Position numbers and translations under genes: made by a program. A stretch of DNA of 64,000 bases from Sulfurimonas sp. GTDB taxonomy: Bacteria > Campylobacterota > Campylobacteria > Campylobacterales > Sulfurimonadaceae. The stretch lies in contig NZ_JAPHUF010000002.1 in assembly GCF_026196735.1 (NCBI RefSeq), forward strand, positions 1 through 64,000, given 5' to 3'. A model generated the notes under the pieces. That model was not told where the DNA came from. It saw nothing but the letters and a program-made list of their open reading frames with translations, and made no database searches. Positions 30,144 through 40,560 of this stretch are shown piece after piece (within the stretch, counting starts at the first letter, position 1; every line of letters begins with the position of its first letter).

Positions 30144-31012
30144 TTAAATTTTCCTGATTGAATTTCATCAAGCAATATTTTTGCCTCTGATGAATGAGAA
30201 TGATTAATATATTCACTAAGAGTTTTTACAGCCATATCTTTCTTGTTTAGTTTTATTAATGATTTTGCAAAAATAATCCAACTAGCTTCTATATTATTGT
30301 TTATGTCATTTGTAATAAGAGCATAATTATATGCTTTTTCATATTCTCCTAATTGATAATATTTTTTAGCGACAAAAAGGCTCAGTGCCGGGTTGTGATT
30401 TACTTTAAATCTTTTTATTACATGTTGAATTTCGCTATCAGCATCAGAGTCTTTTCTTTTAATATTTATAGTACTTTTTTTCTCAATAGTTAATGCCGGT
30501 TCTTTCTTTTTTTGTATTATAATATCTGGTGTATTAATAACAGTACGCTTTTCTTCAATAATTTTTTTTGGTTTTTTAATCTTTTTTGCTTGTAAGTTAT
30601 CTTCATTATTATAATATACCGGTGTTTCTCCTTGTATTTTTCTTATAAAATCAAGTGATGGAGTAAGTAGAACCTTTTCTTCTACAATTTGTTCTTCTTT
30701 TTCTTTTTCTTCTACTTTAAGCTCATCAATGACCTTAGTTTCTGAAGCAATTTTTTGAAGCGATATTTTTGTTTGGTTAATTTCAGTTTGTTCTTTAATA
30801 ATATTATTTTGTACTGCTAAAGATGAATTCTCAATAATTGTTGTATCTGCTGATTCTTTTTTTTGTAAATTGATGGTAGATATGGAATTATAATTTACTA
30901 GAGTAACTGCTAAAGCTGATACAATAAATAAAATAAGTATTAAAAAGTATGGTAAATATGATTTTAACTTATACTTTCTATGTCTAGCTTCTAAATCACG
31001 AACATTAAGCAT
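30140..31012 (-). CDS. TPR protein, MshN-like by position
   Basis: N-term TM, Glu/Lys-rich linker, C-terminal TPR. Confidence 0.65.
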   Translation of the reverse strand: MLNVRDLEARHRKYKLKSYLPYFLILILFIVSALAVTLVNYNSISTINLQKKESADTTIIENSSLAVQNNIIKEQTEINQTKISLQKIASETKVIDELKVEEKEKEEQIVEEKVLLTPSLDFIRKIQGETPVYYNNEDNLQAKKIKKPKKIIEEKRTVINTPDIIIQKKKEPALTIEKKSTINIKRKDSDADSEIQHVIKRFKVNHNPALSLFVAKKYYQLGEYEKAYNYALITNDINNNIEASWIIFAKSLIKLNKKDMAVKTLSEYINHSHSSEAKILLDEIQSGKFK

Positions 31013-31817
31013 TTATTAGTCCTGTATGAATAGCTGACATTTCAATGTATTTGTTAGATATTTCATTGCTGTTGATTAGATGAGGAGTGTTTTCAATATA
31101 GTGTGAATATATATCAAATAGAGTATAGATAAGTTTATTTGTGTCTCTATAATTTCCATCAGTAAGCTTATGAATTAAGTTAATTGATTTTTTAGTAAAC
31201 ATATTTGCAGTATCAAAACAGTTCGCTTTTAAAAGTTTCTTTTGAATATAAATTTTTAATTCAAGTCTTGAAGCGTTCTCGAGTTTAATACTTTCCCAAA
31301 TCCTAGTTTGAAAGTGCTCTTTCGCAATTAAATCTTCTTTTTCTGTCTTGTGTAAGGCAATAACAAATTTAACTTTTCGTGTATCAGACAGAAGTCTGAT
31401 TTTCTCCATTAAAGCTGCAGAATAAAGTTGTGCTTCATCAAGCATGATCAATGGTATTATGGAATCACCAAGGTCTCTGTTTTGCACTACTTTCATAAAT
31501 TGAGTAAAGTTTAACTCACCGCTGTATTCCATCCCATATAAATCTTGGGCAATTGTTTTAAAAAATTCACTCTCGTCTAAAATCGGAGTGTGGTAAAGAT
31601 ATACTTGTTGTGAAGAAGAAAGACTCTCGTGTAATTTTGATAAAAACATACTTTTACCAGTCCCTGGTTTACCATAAAGAAGTATCATTTTTAATGGTTT
31701 CTTTATAGACTCCTTTAAAGATCTATAAAGAAGAGACACTCTATCGAGTTGAATGTAATCTTTGGTATTTACAGTATCTAAGAAAACATCTCTAGAGTCT
31801 TCATAAATACTACTCAT
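31005..31817 (-). CDS. mshM: ExeA/MshM-like AAA ATPase
   Basis: LLYGKPGTGKSMFLSKLHESL; PLIMLDEAQLYSAALMEKIRLLSD. Confidence 0.85.
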   Translation of the reverse strand: MSSIYEDSRDVFLDTVNTKDYIQLDRVSLLYRSLKESIKKPLKMILLYGKPGTGKSMFLSKLHESLSSSQQVYLYHTPILDESEFFKTIAQDLYGMEYSGELNFTQFMKVVQNRDLGDSIIPLIMLDEAQLYSAALMEKIRLLSDTRKVKFVIALHKTEKEDLIAKEHFQTRIWESIKLENASRLELKIYIQKKLLKANCFDTANMFTKKSINLIHKLTDGNYRDTNKLIYTLFDIYSHYIENTPHLINSNEISNKYIEMSAIHTGLINA

Positions 31818-33336
31818 TACCTTCTTTCTTGAGAGATTTTTTTACAATCAATTCGCTTTCTGGAACCCCTTCATAACCTAAATCTGAGAGTGATAGATTA
31901 GGCTTTTCATTATTAATAATATGAGGTTCTATAATGATTACAAGCTCTGTAACTGTTTTAATATTATCTTCATATTTAAAAAGATAATTAAGAACTGGAA
32001 TGTCACCTAGAATTGGAACTTTGTTAACATCAATTGTTTCTAGTGAAGTGATAAGACCACCTAAAATAATTCGGCTTCCATCTTTTACAGTTACAACTGA
32101 TGATAATTGACGACGGCTTAAGTCCGGTGGCATAGTCCTGTCACCGGCCTCATTAGCAAGAAATGTATTGCTAACAGCCTCTGAAAGAGAAGGGTTTACC
32201 TTAAGTGTGATTGTTTGATTTTCAGAAATCTCTGGAGTGATATCTAAAAGAACACCTGCAAAAACCGATTGAACATCATCACTTGAGCTTTGAGTACTCT
32301 GTGTTCCTACCAATGTTTCTGTGCTTGTTATCTTATAAAAGTATTCAGTACCTGCTGTAATGAGTGCTGGCTGATTGTTTAGGGTTAAAACTTTTGGATT
32401 TGAAATAGAAGTAACATCACCTTGTGTTTTAAGAAATTTAATTACTTCTGTTAAGCTTCCGCCACCTTCAATTGTCACATATGCTTCATTCATTGAAGTA
32501 CCGTCTGCCATTTTTCCTTTACCTGCATTAAATGCTAAGGTAGAGTTTTGAAGAGCATATAGTTGTGACCAATCAATTCCTGTAGTTTTTCCTTTACTCA
32601 TAGTAACAGAGAGAAGTTTCACATCTATTAAAACTTGAAGCTTGACTTTTTCTTGTAAATTATTAAGGTAGTTTTCTAGTCTTTGCATCTGTTTTATTGT
32701 TGCAGTTACAGTTATAATACCGGCGTTTTTATTAACAATAGGAGATTCCGCCACATATACATCTTCAGGTCTGTTTAAAACCCTTTGTAGCTCTAAATCT
32801 AATTCATGCCAAAAAACAACTTCATCGCTAGATTCTATTTTTACACCTGATTGACCAGCTGAACCACCGCCCATTGATTGTTGCTCTTTGCTTTTCTTAG
32901 TAGCAACTTTCTTGCCGCTACCATCCCCTGCACCCTGAGATGAAAGGGTTATGTCTGTGCTGGATTCACTTTTTCTCTGTGACAAAATATAGTCAATATT
33001 AAACATCTTGGTATTAAGGTATGATATTCTTAAAAGATTGTTTTCCAAAGTATATGATAGATTGTTCTCTTTTAACACTATATTGAGAACCTCTTCTATC
33101 GTTAAATTATTAAAATTGGTTTTATTTAACTTTGTATTTAAGAACTTTTTCGCATTAGGATCTGTAACGATTATACTAAACTCACACTCATTACTAAGTT
33201 GGTCTATAAAGTCAATTATTTTTGTGTTTTTTGTAGAACTAATACTAAATAGTTCATAAGAACAGTCAGCCAAAACACTGCTAGATAAAAGAAGCGTTAA
33301 AAGTGTTGTGTATATTGTTGTTTTTATAAGTTTCAT
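31810..33336 (-). CDS. mshL: MshL/PilQ-type secretin
   Basis: Secretin C-terminus: RRQLSSVVTVKDGSRIILGGLITSLETIDVNKVPILGDIPVLNYLFKYE. Confidence 0.92.
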   Translation of the reverse strand: MKLIKTTIYTTLLTLLLSSSVLADCSYELFSISSTKNTKIIDFIDQLSNECEFSIIVTDPNAKKFLNTKLNKTNFNNLTIEEVLNIVLKENNLSYTLENNLLRISYLNTKMFNIDYILSQRKSESSTDITLSSQGAGDGSGKKVATKKSKEQQSMGGGSAGQSGVKIESSDEVVFWHELDLELQRVLNRPEDVYVAESPIVNKNAGIITVTATIKQMQRLENYLNNLQEKVKLQVLIDVKLLSVTMSKGKTTGIDWSQLYALQNSTLAFNAGKGKMADGTSMNEAYVTIEGGGSLTEVIKFLKTQGDVTSISNPKVLTLNNQPALITAGTEYFYKITSTETLVGTQSTQSSSDDVQSVFAGVLLDITPEISENQTITLKVNPSLSEAVSNTFLANEAGDRTMPPDLSRRQLSSVVTVKDGSRIILGGLITSLETIDVNKVPILGDIPVLNYLFKYEDNIKTVTELVIIIEPHIINNEKPNLSLSDLGYEGVPESELIVKKSLKKEGNE

Positions 33337-33344
33337 AATCAGTC

Positions 33345-33809
33345 CTACTTATTCTTGAATTTTAGAGTTTGTTTTTTGCTATTTGTTGATAAAGTCAATT
33401 CTTTATCACCTTTTTTGAGTGTTACAGAAGTTTTACGAATATCAATAACGGTATAACCGTTAACCTTATCATTTTTTTTATACCAAGCATCATTAATCAT
33501 GGCTGATGAATTGATAACTGTACTTAGTAAAAAAGTCGGTTTTTTTACACTCGACAAAGCAACACCGGTTGGCAATGTTTTTTTAGCTGATGCAAAAGAA
33601 GATTTTTTTGAACCTGTACTTTTTGGTTTATTTTTTTGTAAAAAAATGAACGGACTTTTTATACTAGAAATATTAGCACCTTTTCTGGGTGGTTTTATTG
33701 CATTAACTTGTTCATCAACCCAACCCAATTCAGTAGAATAAAGGGTACTGCTCAAAAACACGCTAAGTATTATTATTGATATAGTTTTCATTAGTAAGTA
33801 ATCCCCCAT
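33345..33809 (-). CDS. Hypothetical protein, MshK-like by position
   Basis: Signal peptide, short C-terminal domain. Confidence 0.65.
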   Translation of the reverse strand: MGDYLLMKTISIIILSVFLSSTLYSTELGWVDEQVNAIKPPRKGANISSIKSPFIFLQKNKPKSTGSKKSSFASAKKTLPTGVALSSVKKPTFLLSTVINSSAMINDAWYKKNDKVNGYTVIDIRKTSVTLKKGDKELTLSTNSKKQTLKFKNK

Positions 33810-34426
33810 ACTGAGATTTCAAGATTCGTATTTAAAACATCTTCTGCTTTAATTGTTAAATCATGTATATCTACGACAAGCTCACTTTTTTCCAGTGAGT
33901 TGATAAATTTTAAGGTATTAGTATAGTTACCATGTACATTGAGTGTGATATCTAACATATGCCCAAATGCTTCATTGTTCTCAGCATATTTATTTGTAAA
34001 ATTAATCAACTTAATATTATATTTTTTAGCATTCACTGATATTGAACTAAGGTACTCACCCCAACTCACTTCATCATATATAAGCGATGAAATTGTCTCT
34101 ATTTTACTTTTAATATACTGATTATTTTCTTTGGTGACAATCAACTTGCCTTCTAGTACTTTAATCTCTCTATTTAGCTTTTCAATTTTTGCTTGCGGAT
34201 TTGCTTTTAAGTATGTTTTATCAGCATTTATCTGAGATGTTACTTTTGCGACTTTGTCTTTAGCATTGTTGAATTCATCAAATGATAGGTCATAAAATGG
34301 ATAAGCTAAGGCTGAAAAACCAGCTATTACCATGATATAAATCATGTAAACATCTTTTTGAGTCTTTGATTTAAAGAAAGAATCAATCCTTTGTAAGTAC
34401 TCTTCTACAATTAATTTTAAATTCAT
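33791..34426 (-). CDS. PilO/MshJ-like pilus assembly protein
   Basis: Single TM plus coiled coil and ferredoxin-like C-terminus; position. Confidence 0.65.
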   Translation of the reverse strand: MNLKLIVEEYLQRIDSFFKSKTQKDVYMIYIMVIAGFSALAYPFYDLSFDEFNNAKDKVAKVTSQINADKTYLKANPQAKIEKLNREIKVLEGKLIVTKENNQYIKSKIETISSLIYDEVSWGEYLSSISVNAKKYNIKLINFTNKYAENNEAFGHMLDITLNVHGNYTNTLKFINSLEKSELVVDIHDLTIKAEDVLNTNLEISVWGITY

Positions 34427-35967
34427 AATAAATTTACCTTCAATTCACTGAAATACAATTTTGACTCAGTGTTATATGATATTTCACTTATAGAAAAATG
34501 AAATTTATTTTCATATGTTTTAGTCAAATATTTTATTAAATCAGTGATTTTTTTATCTCTTGAAGAAATAAGGTTTAACTTCATATGCTTTGTTGGATCA
34601 TCAGTGGCACTATCATGATATATAATAGAATCTACTCTTACTTTATATCTGTTTAAATCTTTTGTTAGTTTATGTAACAGACTAGCTTTCATTGGATAAT
34701 TTACTTTTACATCGTGAATCTTAATTAGAGTATTTTTCTTTTCAGTATACTCATTTTCCTCATTAGTCAGTAAAGTTTTCACTTTATTTTTATCTGCTTC
34801 TTTATTTTTTATAGTCGCTTCTCTTGTTGTTTTAAGATTATGGACTTCTTTATATTCTGTATTTAAAATATGATATTGCATATCTTGTGCATATGTAAGA
34901 GTCCAATAAGACACGGGGTACATAAAAGCAAATATTAATGAGGCAACAGCTAGTAAAACAAGGCGGCCGCTCGCTCTTTGGATAAACTTAGGAGGACGAT
35001 GATAAGTTGTGAAGTTACACTCATATCTCTGATCTTCTGGAAGGGTAGTATATACTTGCATAAGAGCATGAAGTTGATCTATGTGCTTTTCACTACTTTC
35101 AAAGCCATAATCAAAATCAAAACTACTACTTTTAATATTTAGTTCGACTTCTGACATCTCATCTAGTTTAGTAACCGTAGGTACTTGTGAATCTATGTAT
35201 ATATGCTCTATTTTTTCAATCTCTAAAGCTCTTTTTACATATGTGAGTATGTCATTAATATTTGAGAAAATCTCTTTGTATAATTTAATAAGATGTTCTT
35301 TATATATGCTATCAGTAGTTCTAAGATTTTGTGTAGATAGAAAATTAATAAAATCGTCATATTCTATTCTTTCGCCAAACAAGTCACAAAATCTCTCATG
35401 CATTTGAATAAAAGAGTAATTTAAAGATTTTGTATAAATAAAATCTTTTTCATTGTAGATGGTAATAAAAGTGTCATTCTCTTGAAAATATATAAAACAG
35501 TGAACACCACTGTCCTCTATAAGTTCTTTTGAATATAACGATTTGAGTAGCAGGGGTGAGGGAATAATATAATCTATATATTTTATACGCTCAGTAGCAG
35601 ACTTAAACACATCATCAATAATAATTGGATCAATAATAAAAACATGAAAATTTCTGTTTTCATCATCTAGATTGTTAAAAGTTTCTATATATTGAATTTG
35701 GTATGTTAAAGCTTGATCAAGCCCAAGTTCATCATAAGCTTTATTATAAATAGCATCGTATAAATCTTCATCAGGTATGTTCTTACTTACTGCGATATGG
35801 CTATTTATAAAACCTTTTGTATTTAGATAAGAGATTACATATTGCTCTTTACTAAATACCGGAGACGCAGTCTCATTTAAAAAACTTGAGACTGCATTTA
35901 TATATGTGTCTTTGTATGGATTAATAGAAAGTACACTGCTGAACGAGTGTTGCTCTTTTTTACTCAT
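34423..35967 (-). CDS. PilM/PilN- or MshI-like pilus assembly protein
   Basis: Cytosolic N-term domain, TM near residue 340, PilN-like C-term; first gene in the locus. Confidence 0.6.
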   Translation of the reverse strand: MSKKEQHSFSSVLSINPYKDTYINAVSSFLNETASPVFSKEQYVISYLNTKGFINSHIAVSKNIPDEDLYDAIYNKAYDELGLDQALTYQIQYIETFNNLDDENRNFHVFIIDPIIIDDVFKSATERIKYIDYIIPSPLLLKSLYSKELIEDSGVHCFIYFQENDTFITIYNEKDFIYTKSLNYSFIQMHERFCDLFGERIEYDDFINFLSTQNLRTTDSIYKEHLIKLYKEIFSNINDILTYVKRALEIEKIEHIYIDSQVPTVTKLDEMSEVELNIKSSSFDFDYGFESSEKHIDQLHALMQVYTTLPEDQRYECNFTTYHRPPKFIQRASGRLVLLAVASLIFAFMYPVSYWTLTYAQDMQYHILNTEYKEVHNLKTTREATIKNKEADKNKVKTLLTNEENEYTEKKNTLIKIHDVKVNYPMKASLLHKLTKDLNRYKVRVDSIIYHDSATDDPTKHMKLNLISSRDKKITDLIKYLTKTYENKFHFSISEISYNTESKLYFSELKVNLL

Positions 35968-35978
35968 TGATAAAAATC

Positions 35979-37280
35979 CTATTTAAAATGAACTTTAGAC
36001 ATAAAACAAAATTCATTATTTTTATAAAACTCAACCCTGTAAACTCTGTTGGACTTATCAACAGAAAACCTTTTGTTTAAGTCTTTAAGTTTAATACTTA
36101 AACCACTTTCATTTTGGTGATTTCTAGATGAATAACCAATTACATTCACACGGTAATCATTTTTTTTGATAATGTTAAAATCGTCATTTACAATAATATC
36201 TGAAGTGTTATTTAAAGAAACTTTGTTTCCGTCTATAATAACTTCAAATTCTTCTGCACATTTTTCCACCATCTCAAAGTATTGAGGCTTGAGAGTGAGT
36301 ATTTTTTTATTGCCGACATATGCAATAAACATACCACGCTTTTGCACAACACTCCCCAGCGGGTTGGAAAATTCGAATACATTACTCTTTAATCTTAGCG
36401 GAATAAAGCTTAAAGATTTTTTGATATTGGTTAGATTTAATGAAAAATTACCATTTATGCTTATATTTCCATAGTTTTTTATTATATTATCGATATTTTT
36501 TTCAGTTAGTTTAAATTCTCTTGTGAAAGAAATATCCATAATATTCATAAATTCTTCTATTGCAAGCAGTTGATAGAATACTTTTTGAGATAAGGATGAC
36601 AAGTTTTTGCTACTCTCAATTGCAAAAGCCGGTTTGTTGTTTGTTACAGCAAAGTAGGTAAGAGAGAGCTGCATCGCTTCATCATCAAATTTTGTTTTAG
36701 TATTTTTAACATTAAAACTATGATGTTTTTTTAAAAGTTTTTTATTCATTCTCTCTTTAACATCAAGAGCAATACTATTTAGATTTCCAAATGGTTGATC
36801 TTGGTTAAGAAGGTTACATTGGTCGATTACGCATGTCTGTCCCCACGCATTTGGATTAAATATTTTACCATGATTCTCTTTTCTATAAAAACCATGACCA
36901 TCATGTAGATTTAAAACTAACGAAACCTTTTTTGTTAGTATTATATTCTTAATCTCTTTTATAGTCTCAGCATCCTTGTCACTTTTTTTAAGAGTGGCGA
37001 ATTTTCTATTCATATCTCCATGAATACCTCTTGAATTTTTTAGAATACTTTTTTGATTTAGATTTGGAACTATCCATAAGTTTTTAGATGTTATGTTATA
37101 GTGAGTTGCAAGAATAGAGGCAGCAAAGTACCCTCCAGGCTCATCGCCATGAATTCCGGCAATAACAAGTAATGTGGTGTTATCATCAGAGTTTTCTTTT
37201 TTTATAAGTTGCACATTAGCAAACGCATAGTTGTATGAAAAAAGAATTAAAAGCAGTACCTTTGCACTAAAGAAGTTCAT
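35979..37280 (-). CDS. M14-like murein carboxypeptidase (Pgp1/Csd4-like)
   Basis: VIAGIHGDEPGGYFAASIL zinc-site motif; signal peptide; adjacent to Pgp2/Csd6-like gene. Confidence 0.8.
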   Translation of the reverse strand: MNFFSAKVLLLILFSYNYAFANVQLIKKENSDDNTTLLVIAGIHGDEPGGYFAASILATHYNITSKNLWIVPNLNQKSILKNSRGIHGDMNRKFATLKKSDKDAETIKEIKNIILTKKVSLVLNLHDGHGFYRKENHGKIFNPNAWGQTCVIDQCNLLNQDQPFGNLNSIALDVKERMNKKLLKKHHSFNVKNTKTKFDDEAMQLSLTYFAVTNNKPAFAIESSKNLSSLSQKVFYQLLAIEEFMNIMDISFTREFKLTEKNIDNIIKNYGNISINGNFSLNLTNIKKSLSFIPLRLKSNVFEFSNPLGSVVQKRGMFIAYVGNKKILTLKPQYFEMVEKCAEEFEVIIDGNKVSLNNTSDIIVNDDFNIIKKNDYRVNVIGYSSRNHQNESGLSIKLKDLNKRFSVDKSNRVYRVEFYKNNEFCFMSKVHFK

Positions 37281-37291
37281 TGTGCTTACTT

Positions 37292-38263
37292 TTATTTTTC
37301 TGTCAAAATATTAATTTTTTTCTTCTCATCAACTTTGACAATTAAAGTTTTATTTCCAATAAACTCAAATGTATTAGACTTATATATCTCTTTAAAAGTT
37401 ATTTCAAATATATCAGAGCTATTTGGATATTTAACTATGTTAATATTTTTAAAAATGATAATCTTTTTTTCAGTTTTTTTGAAAATTCTTGTTTTGTACT
37501 TTGTGAATTTTTCGATATCCATACCGTCATATCTAACAAATTCCGGTGCATAAAAGTTTAAATAAGCATCTATATCATTATAAAGCCAAGCAAATCTCCA
37601 CTTATATAGTTGGGACAATATCGATGCAAGAAGCTCTTTTGAAACATTTTTTTGTACTTCAGAACTATCTATTATAAGAAGAGTTTTTGAAATGTCTATA
37701 TTCCTGTCTAAGCACTCAATATTAGAATTGTTAATTGCTATGCAGCCTCTTGTAAAGTCATCTCTTTCTTGTTCTATTGGAAGTCCATGTATCCATATAC
37801 CAGAACCATTTTTTCCTCTGTATAAGTCATATATATTTGGATACGATGTAACAAAGGCTAAAGGTCCATAGAATGAGTTTAGATTTGTGTCTTTTGATAA
37901 TTTTTGAGTGATTTGATATATACCAATTGGAGTTTTAAAGTCTCCTTCTTTTACTTTGTCTCCCTTTTTTTTACCGGTAAATGCACCGTACTCTTTTTTA
38001 AACTCAAATTTGTTTTTCTCATCAAGCGAGTAGAGGTTTAATGTGGATTTTTCTTTATTACATGTTAGAACATTTAAGTAAGATTCTATATAGCCAAAAG
38101 TTGTATCCTTGTCTTTGATATGGTTAGACCAATACTCTTCTTTTGTTAGCGCTAAATCCATCTCTTTTTCAATTGCATCAATTCCATTAATTCTATAGTT
38201 AGTTAAAATATCACTTGCGAACAGTGATATATTAATGAATAATGTTAAGAGTAATAATTTCAT
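37292..38263 (-). CDS. L,D-transpeptidase-fold murein carboxypeptidase (Pgp2/Csd6-like)
   Basis: YkuD motif SGIWIHGLP...TRGCIAINNSNIE plus C-terminal NTF2-like region. Confidence 0.85.
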   Translation of the reverse strand: MKLLLLTLFINISLFASDILTNYRINGIDAIEKEMDLALTKEEYWSNHIKDKDTTFGYIESYLNVLTCNKEKSTLNLYSLDEKNKFEFKKEYGAFTGKKKGDKVKEGDFKTPIGIYQITQKLSKDTNLNSFYGPLAFVTSYPNIYDLYRGKNGSGIWIHGLPIEQERDDFTRGCIAINNSNIECLDRNIDISKTLLIIDSSEVQKNVSKELLASILSQLYKWRFAWLYNDIDAYLNFYAPEFVRYDGMDIEKFTKYKTRIFKKTEKKIIIFKNINIVKYPNSSDIFEITFKEIYKSNTFEFIGNKTLIVKVDEKKKINILTEK

Positions 38264-39138
38264 GATGAATATCCTATTTTTTCCAAAAATGATTTATCTT
38301 TTGTCCAACCTTTTTTTACAACAACCTGCAAGTCCAAAAAGACTTTCTTTCCACTAAGCATCTCTATTTTTTCTCTAGAATACTTTCCAATTCTTTTTAT
38401 AGAATCACCACCTTTACCGATAATAATTCCTTTTTGTGACTCTTTTTCAATAATAATAGTTGCAAATATTTTATCTATATTTTTATCTTCTTCAATAGCG
38501 TCAATAAGTACATCAGCTTCGTAAGGAACTTCGTCACTAACATTTTCAAAGATTCCTTCTCTAATAAAGCCGGCATATATATCACGAACAAGTTCACTCG
38601 TTAAATCATCCGGATCATACAAAAACGGACTCTCTGGCAAATTTCTAGAGATGACTTTAAGAAGTTCATCATGTCCCATTTTTTTAGGAATGGCAACTGG
38701 GATTAGTGCTTCAAATTGATCAGAATATTGGTTGTATGAAGCAATTTTTTTAAATAATTTGTCTTGTTTTACTTGGTCAATTTTACTAAGAACAATTATG
38801 TGTTTAACTCTGCCGTTATTTAGTTTTAAAAATTTTTCATAATGCTCAGTTGAGTCTGTTACTGGTGCAAGATATACTATTAGGTCACAATCACCCATAG
38901 CTTTTAAAGCTTCATCAAGCATATATTGATTTAGAATCTTCTCTCTTTCATGTAAGCCTGGAGTATCAACAAATATGATCTGAGTATCTTCATACATAAC
39001 AATAGCATTTGATCTCTTTCTGGTTGCATTGGCTTTTTGGCTAACCATAGCAATACTTTCACCCAAAAGTGAATTCATTAGTGTACTTTTTCCTGCATTA
39101 GGACGACCAATTAGAGATACGAATCCAGCTTTTGTCAT
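38260..39138 (-). CDS. era: GTPase Era
   Basis: GRPNAGKSTLMNSLLG; DTPGLHE; C-term KH domain IIGKGGDSIKRIG. Confidence 0.96.
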   Translation of the reverse strand: MTKAGFVSLIGRPNAGKSTLMNSLLGESIAMVSQKANATRKRSNAIVMYEDTQIIFVDTPGLHEREKILNQYMLDEALKAMGDCDLIVYLAPVTDSTEHYEKFLKLNNGRVKHIIVLSKIDQVKQDKLFKKIASYNQYSDQFEALIPVAIPKKMGHDELLKVISRNLPESPFLYDPDDLTSELVRDIYAGFIREGIFENVSDEVPYEADVLIDAIEEDKNIDKIFATIIIEKESQKGIIIGKGGDSIKRIGKYSREKIEMLSGKKVFLDLQVVVKKGWTKDKSFLEKIGYSS

Positions 39139-39146
39139 ATTATTTC

Positions 39147-40475
39147 CTATAAGATATATCTAGATAAATCATCATTTTCGACAACTACATCAAGTTTTTC
39201 GTGTACTAACTCAGAAGTGATTATGAACTCTTCATCTTTGTACTCATCTGCACTAAAACTCACTTCTTCTAGGACTTTCTCGATTACTGTGTGAAGTCTT
39301 CTAGCCCCAATATCTTCTGTTAATTCATTTGTGCGATGAGCTAGCTTTGCAATTGCATGAATAGCCGCGTCTTCAAATACCAACTTTACACCCTCTACAC
39401 TCAAAAGTGCTTCATACTGATTTAGTAAGGAGTTTTTAGTTTGAGTAAGTATCTTATATAGAGTGTCTTCCGTCAAAGATTCAAGTTCAACTCTAAGTGG
39501 AAACCTTCCTTGAAGTTCCGGAATTAAATCACTTGGTTTACTAACATGAAATGCACCAGCAGCTATAAATAAAATATGATCAGTGTTAATTACACCATAT
39601 TTGGTTGTGACACTGCTACCTTCAACTATAGGGAGTAAATCTCTTTGAACACCTTCTTTAGATGGGTCATTTCTGCCTTGAGACTTTTCGCTAACAGCTA
39701 TTTTATCAATCTCGTCAAGAAAAATAATTCCGCCATCTTCAGCACGCTTAAGGGCTTCGGCATTTATGTTTGTTGAGTCAAGAAGTTTCGCACTTGCTTC
39801 AGTTTTTAGGATAGATTTGGCATCTTTGACAGTAACTTCTTGTTTATTATCCTCTTTATTCATTTGAGAGAACACTTTAGAGAATGACTCTTGTACTTTT
39901 GCCATTTCCGGAGGTAAATTTGTATCATTAAACTCTACATGTATCTTTTGGATTTCAAGTTCTATGATTTTGTCATCCATCTCTCCGGCTATAACTCTCT
40001 TTTCCATAGCTTCTAACAGCCTTTGATAATCATCTTGTTTAGACTCACTAGCACCAGAGGGTAGAGGAGGGAGAAGTTTTTCAACTATTTTGTTAATAAC
40101 ATAGTTTTCAATTTTTTCTCTGTTTTTCTCTTCTTTTTCAGCTTTGACTATAGCGATTGATGAAACAACCAAATCTCTAACCATTGATTCAACATCACGC
40201 CCTACAAATCCTACTTCTGTATATTTGCTTGCTTCTACCTTGATGAAAGGTACTTTCATCATTTTCGCTAGTCGTCTTGAAATCTCAGTTTTACCAACAC
40301 CGGTGGAGCCGATCATCAAGATGTTTTTTGGCATTATTTCATCTTGAAGTTCCTCTGAGAGTTGCATTCTTCTGTATCTGGTTCTTAGTGCTAAAGCTAT
40401 AGTTTTTTTAGCATCATTTTGGGATATTACATACTTATCTAAGTACTCAACTATCTCTTTGGGTGTTAAATTCAT
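39147..40475 (-). CDS. hslU: HslVU protease ATPase subunit HslU
   Basis: MNLTPKEIVEYLDKYVISQNDAKK; NILMIGSTGVGKTEISRRLAKMM. Supplied ORF runs to 40514; ATG at 40475 chosen. Confidence 0.96.
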   Translation of the reverse strand: MNLTPKEIVEYLDKYVISQNDAKKTIALALRTRYRRMQLSEELQDEIMPKNILMIGSTGVGKTEISRRLAKMMKVPFIKVEASKYTEVGFVGRDVESMVRDLVVSSIAIVKAEKEEKNREKIENYVINKIVEKLLPPLPSGASESKQDDYQRLLEAMEKRVIAGEMDDKIIELEIQKIHVEFNDTNLPPEMAKVQESFSKVFSQMNKEDNKQEVTVKDAKSILKTEASAKLLDSTNINAEALKRAEDGGIIFLDEIDKIAVSEKSQGRNDPSKEGVQRDLLPIVEGSSVTTKYGVINTDHILFIAAGAFHVSKPSDLIPELQGRFPLRVELESLTEDTLYKILTQTKNSLLNQYEALLSVEGVKLVFEDAAIHAIAKLAHRTNELTEDIGARRLHTVIEKVLEEVSFSADEYKDEEFIITSELVHEKLDVVVENDDLSRYIL

Positions 40476-40476
40476 A

Positions 40477-40560
40477 TTATCTGTCTTCTTGAATCTGAAC
40501 AAGTCCAGCTTCAATTCCTCTCACTAAAGCTACGCCTTTTGGCGAGAAAATATATTTCAT
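40477..40560 (-). other. 27-codon ORF / double-hairpin repeat copy A ([27 protein letters not shown])
   Basis: 87% identical (73/84 nt) to 41105-41188; ATGA overlap with hslV stop, 1 nt before hslU ATG. Confidence 0.7.
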
